64,000 bases of DNA, taken from the NCBI GenBank assembly GCA_014526335.1, contig JACTAT010000223.1:593570-657569 (forward strand), written 5' to 3'. Positions 1-10,785 of this stretch are shown here, one piece after another. The notes beneath the pieces are model-generated. The model had not been told where the DNA came from and searched no databases. It saw nothing but the letters and a program-made list of their open reading frames with translations. A program made the position numbers and the translations under genes. This DNA is from Chrysaora quinquecirrha (Eukaryota; Cnidaria; Scyphozoa; Semaeostomeae; Pelagiidae). How positions within the stretch are numbered: the first letter of the stretch is position 1; every line of letters begins with the position of its first letter.

Positions 1-1421
1 CTTGTCTTTAATCCAAATAGTATTATCATCAGCATAGTTGCATAGTTCACTGTTTTTTATAATAAAAAATAAATCATTAATAAAAATGTTGAAAAATAGT
101 GGGCCTAGGATAGATCCTTGAGGTACCCCTTGTTTTATTTGCATCCAGTCGCTGTAATTGGAGTTTATTTTCACACGTTGAGTTCTTTCTCGTAGATAGC
201 TTTTGATTAGTTTAAGAGCATTTATGCTGAAGCCGTAAGCATCAAGTTTTCCAATTAAAAGCTCATGAGGGAGACAGTCGAAGGCTTTAGACAAGTCCAT
301 AAGTACCATGCCATTTTTAAACCTTTGATCTAGATTTCTTTTAATATTTTCAATTAGTCGGATTAAGGCGTGTTGTGTTCCGTACTTTTTCCTAAAACCG
401 CAGAGTAATGGGGAAAATTTATCCTCCATGTATCTACTGATTTGATCTGTCATTATTCTTTCAAAAACTTTAGAAGTTGAAGGAAGAACACTAACAGGTC
501 GGTAATTCGATTTTAGATGTTGTATTATCTTTCTTGTGTACAGGTGAAACATCAGCACATTTTAGTTCATTAGCAAAGACACAGTTATTAATAGTTTTGT
601 TAAATAGTTTGTTAATATAAAGAGCTATGCACTCAGCTGACCATTTTAAGATTTTTGAGGGTATGTCATCTGACCCTGTTGCTTTCTTGGTGTCGAGATT
701 AATTAATTCATTCTTTATTAAGTCGTTATAGGTATACTGAAAGATCATTGAGGGAGTTATATCACCAAGCTGTTCTTTAATTGCTTTAATACTAGAATGA
801 TTTTTAAATTTCTCGATTATTCTTAATATGTCATCAACGTCTTGACTGTCATTTCCGTTATTACTACCAGTTGTAGTTTTTAATGGCTCAGTCTTCGGAA
901 GATTAAGAGAGTCCGTTATATTTATAAAATAATTATTCATTATCTGAGCAATGTCCCTGCTATTTGAGATAATCTTCTCATCTTCAACCAGAATTATTTT
1001 ATTTTTTTCAAGGTACTATTATTGAAATGTGGTTTTATAGTTTTCCAGAAGCGTTTGTTATTGGATACAAACTTAATGTCTAGGTTCCTAAAATATGCTT
1101 TTTTTGTTTGGCGAGTAAGTTTGATGCATTGATTTCTCATTTTTTTGAAATTTTCCCAGTTAATGTTAGTTTTTTCTTTATAATACTTATTTTTTGCTTT
1201 TGATCTTGCCATTATAAGTTTCTTTAAAGATTTATTCATGAATGGTGCATTGTTTGCTCTAACCATCTTAAGCTTTGAAGGAGCATGTACTTGCAGAGTA
1301 GAAGTCATGATTTCTGAAAATTGATTGTAGTCCTCAACATTGGCATGGTAGAGTTTACTGTTTAAATCTGCATTGAATAAATTTAAATCAAAATTCTTAA
1401 AGTCCCGATACTTAATTTGAC
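1..1421 (-). pseudogene. LINE ORF2 remnant: endonuclease tail, linker and reverse transcriptase
   Basis: Read on the minus strand, coding similarity starts near 1421 (KYRDF), passes the basic helical linker (ORF 1308-994) and the pre-RT segment (ORF 940-491), and continues in another frame through RT motifs: NYRPVSV near 512, MDLSKAFDCLP near 300-265, GVPQGS near 125 and YADDNT near 40. The element polymerises cDNA at a nicked target. At least two single-base frame breaks are visible: one in an A run near 1003 and one near 515. The thumb and 3' end lie outside the window. The protein cannot be made as it stands, although the homopolymer break could be an assembly error. Confidence 0.85.
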
Positions 1422-2156
1422 ATCTTCACTTGTGGCTCCAGAGATGCTGATGGTCTTCACTTTATTGCCCTTTGATAGCCTGTAGCCTTTTATTTCTTTT
1501 ATCATTGAATCTCCAAGCAAGATAATATGGTTGGCTGTATTTTGTGTTGTGTTTGTTAGTGTGTTTACCTGGGGTGATGTAGTGTTATTGTTGTTTGAGG
1601 ATGAAGATGTGTTGTTAACTGGTATTATTCTCTGGTTATTATATGATTGCATGGTCATATCAGGATGAGTTTGTTGATTTACTGGTGGTGATATTCTTCC
1701 ATTTCTTTGTTGGACTTGTGGATATTGATATGAGTGAAGTTGTGGGGGTGGGTTAGTAAGTACTTGATAGTAATTTGGGTGTTGAAAGTTTGGATTTTGT
1801 AATTGGACTTGAGGTTGTGGTCTGGGTTTGGTTTCTGTTTTCCATTCTGATGATGTAATTCTTCTATTTAGTTGATCTTTTAAAGCTTTTATTTCACTTT
1901 TTAGTGATTGATTTTCTTTTTCTAATTTCTCGTTTTTTTCATGTTGAAGGGAAAGTTCTTTATGAATGTGGTTGGTTGATGTTGGATTTGGTGAAGCTTT
2001 GTCATCTATTGATTTTTTCATTTTCTCCATTTCTTTTCTCAAATTATCCATTTCCTTCCAGATGAGAAGAATTTCACCAGAGGAATTAGTTTGTTGGTTG
2101 CTGGAATGTGTTTCAAGCATGGAAAAGGATGGTGTGTTGAGGAAGAGTTCAGACAT
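1383..2156 (-). CDS. LINE ORF1-like protein with coiled coil and SGNH-type motif (truncated)
   Basis: The ORF has three parts. Residues about 30-100 are rich in K and E with heptad-like spacing (coiled coil: WKEMDNLRKEMEKMKK). Residues about 105-200 are P/Q/N/S-rich and low complexity. The end, about 210-250, reads ILLGDSMIKEIKGYRL and then SGATSEDVK, resembling block I and the following strand of SGNH hydrolases found in CR1/L2 ORF1 proteins. After VKLS the frame runs into unrelated codons and stops, because the rest of the SGNH domain and the endonuclease have been deleted near 1421. ORF1 proteins bind RNA; the role of the SGNH domain is not settled. The most likely start is the ATG-proximal MSELF. 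The ORF is otherwise open. Confidence 0.7.
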   Translation of the reverse strand: MSELFLNTPSFSMLETHSSNQQTNSSGEILLIWKEMDNLRKEMEKMKKSIDDKASPNPTSTNHIHKELSLQHEKNEKLEKENQSLKSEIKALKDQLNRRITSSEWKTETKPRPQPQVQLQNPNFQHPNYYQVLTNPPPQLHSYQYPQVQQRNGRISPPVNQQTHPDMTMQSYNNQRIIPVNNTSSSSNNNNTTSPQVNTLTNTTQNTANHIILLGDSMIKEIKGYRLSKGNKVKTISISGATSEDVKLSIGTLRILI

Positions 2157-2285
2157 TTGATCGTGTGATTATGCTGTTTGGGGTGATCTGAGTGCTGCAT
2201 ACAGGTCTGTCAGGTGTTGTCTCAAGGTTTTTGTTTTCAACAGTGATATCAGTTCTTGTTTCTTATTGATATCTGGAAGAAGAGT

Positions 2286-3062
2286 TTAAGTTAAATCTTG
2301 TTGTCCTGGCCCAGTAATAGCTACACTAGATGTTGGTATATAGATGAACATTGTTGCCCAAGGGCTGGTTGATTTGCCTTTCTTCTTTTGGATTACTATC
2401 TTGATTTCATCAAATTCATTGGATAAAGGGTTTTCAAGATCTATCCAGTCAACATGGAAGTCATCAGTCTCACCCATTTCATCATTAACTTTCTGATAAA
2501 TTGCAAAGATGTATTTTGGAAGATCTTTCACTGGGACAGTCTTGAAGAAGTATGGTTTGCCCTTGAATTTACTTTCTTGTGTCGCAGGATGTTCTTTTGG
2601 GATGGTAAGATCTATATCGATTTTGTAGTTATGGATAACACTTGGTACATCTGTTATCTTAAGTTGCTTTTTGGGTTGTTCATTAGTTGTAGGTTCACTG
2701 CCAGATTTGCACAATGAGCAGAGGTATGATTCATTATCAGCGGTCGAATTTGTTTTCTCTGTAAACTGGCATTTTTGGCATTGATTTATTGGTCCAGGGT
2801 TAGACTCTATATCTCCACCAAGTAGGAGTAGCATCATAAAGAAAGCATTCGATTTCCCACCATTTCTGTAAGGCCTAGTCAGTGTTATTGGTTTCCTCAG
2901 TTTGCCAAAAGATATCCACGTTGTATCGTGTGATTTCAAGGATATTTTGTTTTGCTGACTTATGATTGGAAAATTGTTTTCTAATCTAGTCATAAAACTT
3001 CGATATGCTGTGAGAGAAAGACACGCTAAAAGAAGACCCAACAGCGCGCCTTTTCCCGCCAT
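2286..3062 (-). CDS. LINE-associated ORF with hydrophobic N-terminus, 2A-like motif and zinc-type cysteines
   Basis: The frame is open upstream to 3134, but the first ATG is at 3062 in a favourable context (AGAATGG) and gives a basic-hydrophobic N-terminus (MAGKGALLGLLLACLSLTAY) that looks like a signal peptide or anchor. Residues 84-91 are DIESNPGP, preceded by a leucine-rich MMLLLLGG, a full 2A-like ribosome-skipping motif. CxxC pairs follow at about 95-98 (CQKC) and 113-116 (CSLC), a possible zinc knuckle, and then a lysine-rich domain of unknown function (about 130-255). 2A-like motifs are known at the start of ORFs in CR1-like retrotransposons of sea urchin and amphioxus. Here the motif would release an N-terminal leader from the cysteine-containing part. 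The ORF is intact even though the rest of the element is broken. Confidence 0.75.
   Translation of the reverse strand: MAGKGALLGLLLACLSLTAYRSFMTRLENNFPIISQQNKISLKSHDTTWISFGKLRKPITLTRPYRNGGKSNAFFMMLLLLGGDIESNPGPINQCQKCQFTEKTNSTADNESYLCSLCKSGSEPTTNEQPKKQLKITDVPSVIHNYKIDIDLTIPKEHPATQESKFKGKPYFFKTVPVKDLPKYIFAIYQKVNDEMGETDDFHVDWIDLENPLSNEFDEIKIVIQKKKGKSTSPWATMFIYIPTSSVAITGPGQQDLT
2790..2813 (-). other. 2A-like ribosome-skipping motif DIESNPGP
   Basis: Minus-strand codons at 2813-2790 give D-I-E-S-N-P-G-P, matching the D-V/I-E-x-N-P-G-P consensus exactly. Hydrophobic leucines precede it, as in active 2A sequences. Skipping would fall between the last G and P. Activity is inferred from the motif. 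Confidence 0.85.
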
Positions 3063-3191
3063 TCTAAACTTTGATATATGACAAATTTGCTGATGATAGA
3101 TTGATGAAAGGTAAAATTGATTTCTTTGAACCAATCAAAAAATGAATATTGACACTGGAATGAAGAAGAAGAAGAAGACACCGAAAGCAGT

Positions 3192-3635
3192 TAGTCAGTA
3201 TCAGTTTGTCAAAAAAAATGGTCCCGTGAACTTTTTGTGTTAATTGTACTTTCTATACATCATTCGAAAGGTTTTGACCTGCAGATTACGAATTTCGATG
3301 TTGCCACAACGAATTCCCGATGTTACCAGTGTGACGTCATGATTACGTCATGCAATTATCGGAATAATTGATTTAGCTATTTGTTCAAGAAAAACGATAT
3401 TTTCGCTTAGGAATGCCTTATTTGGTGCGAAATTGGCTTCAGATATACCAAATTATATTTATTGATGTACATTAGCTCTTATTAATATGACGTCATAGTG
3501 ACGTCATAACAAAAACTTTGTGATTTTGATATAATAATGGGTTAAATGGATTGAATAAAATGCCAAGCCCTATATTTTGTGTTTCCGAAATTATTGCGAA
3601 CTTTTTACGGCAGTAGAAAACATTTAATGTTGCTA
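3192..3635 (+). repeat. Left TIR of element A
   Basis: About 440 bp, inverted relative to 6336-6776, estimated by eye at 85-90% identity. It contains TGACGTCA palindromes at 3332-3339, 3488-3495 and 3499-3506. The outermost bases are TAGTCAGTATC, directly after the AGT duplication. Confidence 0.88.
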
Positions 3636-3699
3636 AGGGGATGAATCACAACATCATCAATCTGAATGGCAGATTCAGAAATCAAAGATTAAAACTTTA

Positions 3700-5780
3700 C
3701 TATTTCAAGTTAACACTCCAGTAATTGTCACTTTCTGCATCAGAAATAGGGTATTGTTTGTTATCCATATTCTCCATTATCCATTCACAAAGGTTGGTGC
3801 AAGACAGCGCACGTTTCATACAATGTCATCTTCCAGTTCCACATAACATGCATTGCAACTACATTCTACCAGTTCCACAATGTCATCTTGAGATACTAGC
3901 TGTTCTCTGTCACTGCCAACTTTCATGAAATATTTCCACCAAGAGAGCTTTTCCATTCCAGCGAACTTTCCTGTTGTGTCATAATCAGTAAATGCGATGC
4001 GTGCAGCCCTGGAAGTGTCTCGGGTTTTACAACTACAAGAAGCTGCACAATGTTAGCAATATAAACTGTATGATATCTTGCTTTCAGATTTCATCTGGTA
4101 TATAATTTGAGCAAATTTTCAGCTTGCATCTTGTTACACCATGTTATGGGCAAATAAAAACAGAATACATTGGTGTCTGATGAAAAAACAACAACGCGGT
4201 GATGTTCCATTTGCTCTTGAGAAGCCTCAATTGTATGCATATAACAAACAACGTATATGCTTCTTCATGGTTATTTTCGTCAGTAAGTGAAGCTATTCCT
4301 TCTGTTTTGGCATCTGCAGATACCAGGTACTTTGCAATGAGCTTATGGTCTTTGCGGTCAAGTATAACACAAGATCTCGCTTTTCTTCAAGCTGCATTTT
4401 AGGTCGGTAAAGTCCTAAATCTTGCTTGCCCTTGTGCCATAGTCGAATGCAGCACAACACAAATGCATCAGCAAGATCTTTATAGTTTTTAATATCATGG
4501 CAGAACGGTTTAGCGCTTGTACAATAATCATTGCATCATTAATCATTCTACTTTTTAATATGATTTTTGATCTTGTGATTTCTTCTCTAAAGGCTATTGC
4601 TGCATTAGCTTTATGCTTTGATTTTCCCCTTTCACCTGGTATCAATGACCCATCCATCTGCATTCAGATTCTCGGCACAACATATAACTCTAAGCCCGGT
4701 TTCCATATAGCCAAGTGCTGAGAAACGACTGTATAGTGCTGAGAAAGTGTTGCAACGTTTCTTTCCATATATCAGAACCTGGCGGGGCCAGTGCTGAGAC
4801 AGTGGTTGCTATAAAATTGTTATATATTTCCTCGCATTTGATTGGCTTGTTACAGTCATGTACTTAATGAGAACACGTGCAACAGACACGTCAACGACGG
4901 CTGTGCCACATGCTTCGATTAAAATCTTCTAGTGGCAGAAGCGTTATAAGGGCCAGGGAAGTTGAATAAAATTTAACTTTTTACGTCAGCACTACCGCGA
5001 TCAATGACATTTTCATCATATCCAGGCCTCTTGACGACTGGGCAACTAAGGCAAACCGAAAAATAACTTAGTCTATCTTCTTCCAATTCAATAACCTTTT
5101 ACATTTATTTCACCTTGATTTTCTTGCCCAGAGCAGAAAAGTTGGCATTTTTGAAAGCGTCATTGGTGCCAAGATGCTTTTCCCCCTTTTCTGTCCCAAT
5201 CTCTCCTTCGCAAATTCTCTTTTCATGTCTTGCCCTATCTCTTCAACATTAAAATTTCGGAGTGCGTCTACTCAGGTACCAAAGCATTTGTCATCAAATT
5301 ATAAAAGGTTCCTTCTTCTCACTTTTCAAAAAGATCCGCTTTGTCTTTGAGAATATCAAATACTTTTCCTTGCATCTCACCATATCTCATCACTGCAGCT
5401 TTGGTTTGTAGATGGCGCTTTTTGCTCAAACAATTTCTCCCTTGATATTTCAACGATATTAGCCAACAGTGGTGCTGTCAAGTAGAACCTTGGCCTTGTA
5501 TTCTTGTTATTTGCAATATCAAAAAGGCCATCCTTCAACTTTCAAGGTTTTGATAAACTTTTCTCCAGCATGATCCATTCCGATCCCAATAAAGGGAAGT
5601 TCTCTTTTTTTCATACAAAATTCGCCGTTCACAAACGCTTTCAGTATTTTCGGATCTGTTACTTGGATGTTAGCTATAACATATACGGGAATGAGTCATC
5701 TGTAGGTAGTTCTGTCAATGCTACAGTAATTTTGTATAAGGCTCTTTCCAGCTTCCACCCAATCTAGCTCGCAATGCATA
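3700..5780 (-). pseudogene. Decayed XPG/PIN-like transposon protein inside element A
   Basis: No long ORF survives, but minus-strand frames show the family signature in order. Near 4240 they read NHEEAYT, near 4190 VVVFSSDTNV, and near 3990 FTDYDTTGKFAGMEKL. These line up with NHEEADT, VVVSIDTDVL and LTGCDTTSYFYGIGK of the copy at 7390-7680. Acidic residues in these blocks resemble the metal-binding positions of the FEN1/XPG (PIN-like) nuclease fold. Weak coding continues upstream to about 5780 (DWVEAGKSLIQ). Stops and frame changes occur every 50-150 bp, so the copy is dead. The nuclease assignment rests on motif spacing and familiarity with similar invertebrate proteins; no profile search was run. 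Confidence 0.6.
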
Positions 5781-6335
5781 AACAAATGACTTCAACCTTA
5801 CAAATATATGTGAAAGAAATTGAAGTACTTTGTTTCCTTTCTTTTGTTCTTGAAAAGGTACGCATAATTTGACAAAGATTTACTATCTTGAGGTAGTCAG
5901 ACATTTCACTTACACTTTCCTGGACTATCAATGTCAATATGCAATGCCTTTTGTAATGTGCTTGTGAGATTTTTCACAGATGCACAATTACAGCATGCAG
6001 TTCTCCGAGACGGAGAGCATACTTATCCATATATTTCTTTAACACGGGCCCCCTAAAAAGCAATCCTGATGGAGTGACAGAATACCGTGCCTAAATAACC
6101 ACAAATTAAATGAAATGAAATGAGATGAGATCCATTGTTCGTTATTAGTCTGACCTAACGGAAGAGCTTTGAAGTTGAGATCCTGATCTCTCCAATGTAA
6201 CAAAAGTTTTTTTTATTCTTGTTTCTGTCCATGTATGAATGCGCTGTGCAAGTCTTACAGCTGTATATATTGAAAAAAAGTCAATAGATCTGAATCTGTC
6301 ATTAAAATCGATGACGTAATCGTTCATTGGCTTAT

Positions 6336-6776
6336 TCTCAGCAACATAAAATGTTGTCTACTACCGTAAATAGTTCGAAATAATTTCGGAAACACAAATA
6401 TAGGGCTTGGAATTCCACCCAATCAATTTATACCATTATTTTGTCAAATCAAAGTTTTTGTTACCACGTCACTGTGACGTCATATTAATAAGAGCTAATA
6501 TATGTCAATAAATATAATTTGGTATATCTAAAGCTAATTGCATACCAAATAAGGCATTCCCAAACGAACACATTTTTTCTTGAACAAATAGCTCAATCGA
6601 TGATCCCAATAATTGCCATGACGTAATCATGACGTCACACTCGTAATACCAGGAATTTGTCGTGGCAACATCGAAATTCGTAATCTGCAGGTCAAAAGCT
6701 TTGGAATGATGTACAGAAAGTACAATTAACACAAAAAGTTCACGGGACCGTTTTTTCGACAAACTGATACTGACTA
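6336..6776 (-). repeat. Right TIR of element A
   Basis: Reverse complement of 3192-3635 with scattered substitutions. It keeps TGACGTCA at 6475-6482 and 6630-6637 and ends GATACTGACTA before the AGT duplication at 6777-6779. Confidence 0.88.
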
Positions 6777-8104
6777 AGTGACAGTATTAAAACAAGATCG
6801 TCAAGCATTTGGCGAGCTCTTGAGTAAAGCAGTAAGCTTGGAAGACGCATTCCAATATCCATTTACATCTGTCCCTCTAAGCATCGTGAATCCTGACTCC
6901 ATGCTTAGACAGGCAAGTAAACATACGCTCCATAATTTCCTTATGGAGGAGTCGAAGGCATTGACATGTGAAAACCCAACACATTGCCGATGGATAATAG
7001 ATGGAATGGCAGCAATGCGATCTCTTAAAGCCAAACATACCATTGGTTTTGCTCTCTTCTGAAATTTGTTTCCCCAGTTGAAGATACTTCTATGTTGTCC
7101 AACTAGATCATTAATGACACATATAGAATCGAAAGCATAAATAGTGGAATTGGACATGAAAGAGGGGAGACAAGCAAGCGTGTGCATCTGCAAGGATCTG
7201 ATCAGCAAATGGTACAAGGAAACAACTGGAAAAATTTTTTAACAATAAAGAGAAAAAGAATGACCTCATCAAAACTGCAGCAGAATATTACTGTAGTTTT
7301 GATGGCTCTTATCAACTCCATTGATATTTACGGGTAATGAGAAAACATGGAGAGCAATCAGAGTATCGTTGGAAGAGCTTTTACCTTGCAATCATGAGGA
7401 GGCTGACACTCAAATGGTTTTGCAAGGCTGCATCGAAGATACAAACTTCGTCGTTGTGTCAATAGATACTGATGTATTAATCCTTCTTGTCCATGCTTTC
7501 ACTGTTACGAAGCCACAACAAAAATGGTATATGAAGATAGATCATCAAAAATATGTCGACATAGGTGCGATTTGCAAGTATCTGGGCGATAGTATCAGCT
7601 TGCAACTCTCTCACATTCACACACTGACAGGTTGCGACACCACTTCCTACTTTTATGGTATCGGTAAAGTCAAAGTCATGAAAAAAATAAAGAAGAAGAA
7701 CTCGTCTCTGGAGTTACTTGACCACTTTGGTACTATGAAGCACTTTTCAGACATAGCCTTCTCTGAGATTATGCAGTTCTGAGATTTAAACCTTTATGTA
7801 AAATGCTAAGGATGATGAGTCTCTTGTAAAAGCAAGGATTTATATGTATAAATCAATGAAACAGAAAACATCACAATCGATCCCACCGGATCCTGACTCC
7901 CTGAAACAAGCAGTTCTGCTTGCTAACTACCAACTCTATTACTGGTTAAAATTCGCCGTTGCTATGATACCACAGATACCTTATGAAGGCACTGGATGGA
8001 CCTTTGATGAAAGTGAACAACATGTTAAACCTGTTTGGTTTACAGGTAAGGCATCTAAAAATTATAGATTAGACACATTCGGATGGAAATTATCAACAGT
8101 ATAG
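6777..8104 (+). pseudogene. XPG/PIN-like transposon protein, broken copy B
   Basis: Coding continues from a KKKK stretch at about 3155-3191, across inserted element A, into 6780-7055 (QAFGELLSKAVSLED). A non-matching stretch (7063-7320) follows, then 7321-7782 with NHEEADTQMVL, VVVSIDTDVLILLVHAF and HTLTGCDTTSYFYGIGKVK, and finally 7800-8104 (KSMKQKTSQSIPPDPDSL, YEGTGW). The same blocks occur in the same order in the 33.4-37.6 kb copy. The conserved acidic residues (EEADT, DTDV, GCDTT) are those expected in a FEN1/XPG-like nuclease core. The N-terminal two thirds are absent. Breaks lie near 7063 and 7783. What precedes the element's left end is obscured by the LINE at 1-3150. Confidence 0.68.
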
Positions 8105-8225
8105 TAACTACAAAGTATCAACGGTATAGTAACCAAGTCAAGTCATCCCACTGAAATTCCATCACTACATAAAATGGTTGTTTCTACATACCATAATATT
8201 GCACACTTTGGAGCTGCCCTCGTTT

Positions 8226-8453
8226 TGTTGAAAATACACTCAATGAACTTTGGACATTTTGATTGACATTTTTTATTTTGTTTAACTTTTGAATTGAATC
8301 ACTCGTTTTATGGACTCGTTGGACTCACTCGTGCTTATTTTTTCACTTATTGTTGTTTAGCTTGTTCACTACATTTATACTTGTTATTTTATGTTTTGAT
8401 TGAAAATTTATCTTTGATCTTTATCTTGTGAATTCTGCGCACAAATATCAACA
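8226..8453 (+). repeat. Copia left LTR
   Basis: Begins TGTTGAAAATACAC and ends AATATCAACA. Matches 10786-11015 over its full length apart from small indels and substitutions; flanked on the left by CGTTT. Confidence 0.95.
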
Positions 8454-8468
8454 GGTTATGGGCCCAGC
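8454..8468 (+). other. Copia primer-binding site (initiator Met-tRNA type)
   Basis: GGTTATGGGCCCAGC follows the left LTR with no gap. It matches the type used by Drosophila copia, which pairs with an internal part of initiator methionine tRNA rather than its 3' end. Confidence 0.85.
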
Positions 8469-8551
8469 ATACGACTGAAGTCAGTGTAATCTGAGAATCA
8501 AAGTTGTTTTGAAAAAGCAAGTGGCTGTCTGTGTGATTCTTGCAAAGAAAC

Positions 8552-10785
8552 ATGGCATCAGAAATAAAGATAAATATTGTTCCACTCAAGGGCTCCAATT
8601 ATTCAACTTGGAAAGTACAATGTAGAATGGCTTTAATGAGAGATGGACTCTGGGGTATTGTAGATGGAATGGAAGCAGAACCTCTTCAAACTAGTAGAAA
8701 TAGTTTGTTCTATGTTGTCTGATTCAGGTCTAGAAAAGAAATTCTGGGCAGAAGCACTCTCAACAGCTGTTTATCTCAGAAACAGGAGTGTAACTACTTC
8801 AGTAAATGAAATGACACCACATTAAGCATTCACTGGAGAAAATTCAAGTGTTCAGTATCTAAAGGTCTTTGGCTGTGAAGCATACACTCATGATGAGAAA
8901 AAATAGCTTGATGCAAAAGCAAAGAAGTGTACATTGCTGGGGTATGGCACTGACACCAAAGGTTATCGTCTGTATAATCATGAAAACTGCAGAGTATTGT
9001 ATAGCAGAGATGTCATCTTCAATGAGCTAAAGGAAACAAAACAGTCTGAAGAAGTTGTGGAAAATGAAATGGCAGATTCTGGCAAACACACTGTAGAATT
9101 AGAGATCAAAAATGAAGAAGAAATTATTGAAGGAACAGTTCAGAACTAGGCAAATTCAACACAAGAAAATTTACGCAGATCTGAAAGATCAAGACTTCCT
9201 GCAGACTTCTATGGCGTGAGAGTTAACACTGCAGATGGTGAGCCATGTGAGCCACAAACGGTAACTGAGGCTAGAGCCTGCCAACAACTGAAGGATTGGG
9301 AGAATGCAATGGATAGTGACATGAAATCACTGAAACAAAACGATGTGTGGGACTTTGTGGAGCTGCCAAGTGGAAAGACTGCAGTTGGCAGCAAATGGGT
9401 TTTCAAAACAAAATAAGATGCTGAAGGACGAATTGAGAGATACAAGGCTCGACTCGTAGCACAAAGCTTCACACAGAGATACGGAGATAACTACGATGAA
9501 ACCTTCTGTCCTGTGGTAAGGTTTGAATTAGTCCATACAGTCATAGCTTGAGCTGCTAAGCACGGTCTAAAGCTACACCAAATAGACATCACTACTGCTT
9601 TCCTGAATGGTGAATTGAAAGAATGCATTGACATGAAGCAGCCAGAAAGTTTTGCAGTGAGTGGAAAAGAGAAGCTGGTTTGCAAGTTGAAGAAAAGCCT
9701 TTATGGGCTGAAGCAATAACCCAGGTGCTGGAAGGAGGCGCTGGATAAACATCTGAAGATGATGGAAGTAACCAGTGATCCTTGTATATACACTGCTTCA
9801 GGACGAGAAATTTTCCTGATTGCAGTCAATGTCGATGATAATATTCTGGCGGGAAAATCTCACCAGCGGATGAAAAAAGTAAAAAGAGCAATTGCAGACA
9901 AGTTCGCAGCGAAAGACATTGGTGAATTACATCACTTCCTGGGCGTGAAAATCGTCCAGAACAAGGACTCCAGTGATATCTGGATTGGTCAGGAGCATAT
10001 ATAAGAGAATTGCTGAAGAAATTCGAAGAATCAAGGCCCATGTTGGCTCCTGTTGAGATCGGATCCAATCTTGTCAAAGCAACTAATGAAAATGATCTGT
10101 TTGACAAAGAAACATACCAATCTGCTGTTGGTAGCCTGCTGTAATTGTCAACCAGAGCAAGGCCTGACATCGGTTATTCTGTAAGCAGTGCAGCACGTTT
10201 CTCTGCAAAGCCAACAAAGGAGAATTGGACAGCTGTAAAAAGAATCTTTAGATACCTGAATGGTACAGTCAACCTTAGCTTGGTATATAGTAAAGACAAA
10301 GAGCAAGAGTGTCAAGGATATATTGATCCTGACTGGGCTGGTGATCTTGGGGATAAAAAGTCTACTTCAGGCTATATATTCAAGTTAAGTGGCAGCGCTG
10401 TCAGAAGGAGAAGCAAGAAACAGAGTTGTGTGGCTTTATCCACGGCTGAAGCAGAATATATAGCACTTGCAAGTGGAGCTCAAGAATGTGTGTGGCTACA
10501 AGAGCTCCTGAAAAGCTTGAAAGCAACAAAAATCAAGCTCACAACTATCTACGAAGACAATCAATCGGCAATTTGCTTGGCTAAAAATCCTCAGTACCAT
10601 GGTTGAGCCAAGCACATAGACATAAAATATCATTTTGTTCGGGAAAGAGTTACAGCTGGTGACATCAAGCTCAAATTCTGCAAGTCCCAAGACATGATAG
10701 CTGAAATTTTCACTAAAGGACTAAGCAAAACTGAGAGAGATGCTGAGAATGAAATCTTCGATTGGCTAGTTCATGGAGTGGGGAG
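8552..10785 (+). pseudogene. Copia gag-pol remnant (gag N-term, integrase tail, RT, RNase H)
   Basis: The ATG at 8552 opens a Copia-type gag (LKGSNYSTWKVQCRMALMRDGLWG). Near 8715 it jumps to the integrase C-terminus (FWAEALSTAVYLRNR, then VFGCEAY, LGYGTDTKGYRLY). The RT follows: [38 protein letters not shown]. The catalytic motif reads NVDDNIL where YVDDI/ML is usual. RNase H shows DPDWAGD, STSGYIF, AEAEYIA and YEDNQSA, and the end is AKHIDIKYHFVRE. In-frame stops lie at about 8823, 8905, 9147, 9414, 9549, 9717, 10001, 10141 and 10604. Protease and the integrase core are deleted. It cannot move by itself. Confidence 0.93.
10774..10785 (+). other. Copia polypurine tract
   Basis: TGGAGTGGGGAG lies directly before the right LTR, the expected position of the plus-strand primer. 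Confidence 0.75.

Larger units (their letters stand above)
1..3150 (-). mobile_element. CR1/L2-like non-LTR retrotransposon, internally deleted and cut by the window edge
   Basis: A minus-strand LINE runs from about 3150 off the left edge. In transcription order it shows an ORF with a signal-like hydrophobic segment and a 2A-like motif (3062-2286), an ORF1-like protein ending in an SGNH-type motif (2156-1383), and ORF2 remains with the end of the endonuclease, the linker and reverse transcriptase up to YADD. The apurinic endonuclease core is missing: near 1421 the SGNH region joins directly to the post-endonuclease part of ORF2. The 5' end abuts a GAA-rich stretch at 3155-3175 belonging to the neighbouring XPG/PIN-like pseudogene, so the LINE probably inserted there. 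The clade is inferred from domain order and RT motifs; no tree was built. Confidence 0.8.
3192..6776 (-). mobile_element. Academ-like DNA transposon A: long TIRs, 3-bp target duplication, decayed XPG/PIN-like gene
   Basis: Two inverted copies of about 440 bp (3192-3635 and 6336-6776) bound the element; both ends begin TAGTCAGTATCAG. AGT flanks it on both sides (3189-3191 and 6777-6779). The interior holds a minus-strand coding remnant of the same XPG/PIN-like family as 6777-8104 and 33388-37612. Coding sequence of another copy resumes immediately to the right (KAVTVLKQDRQAF across the site), so this is an insertion of one family member into another. Long TIRs, 3-bp duplications and an XPG-like nuclease fit the published description of Academ elements (3-4 bp duplication, XPG nuclease, cysteine cluster). 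The superfamily name is inference. Confidence 0.72.
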
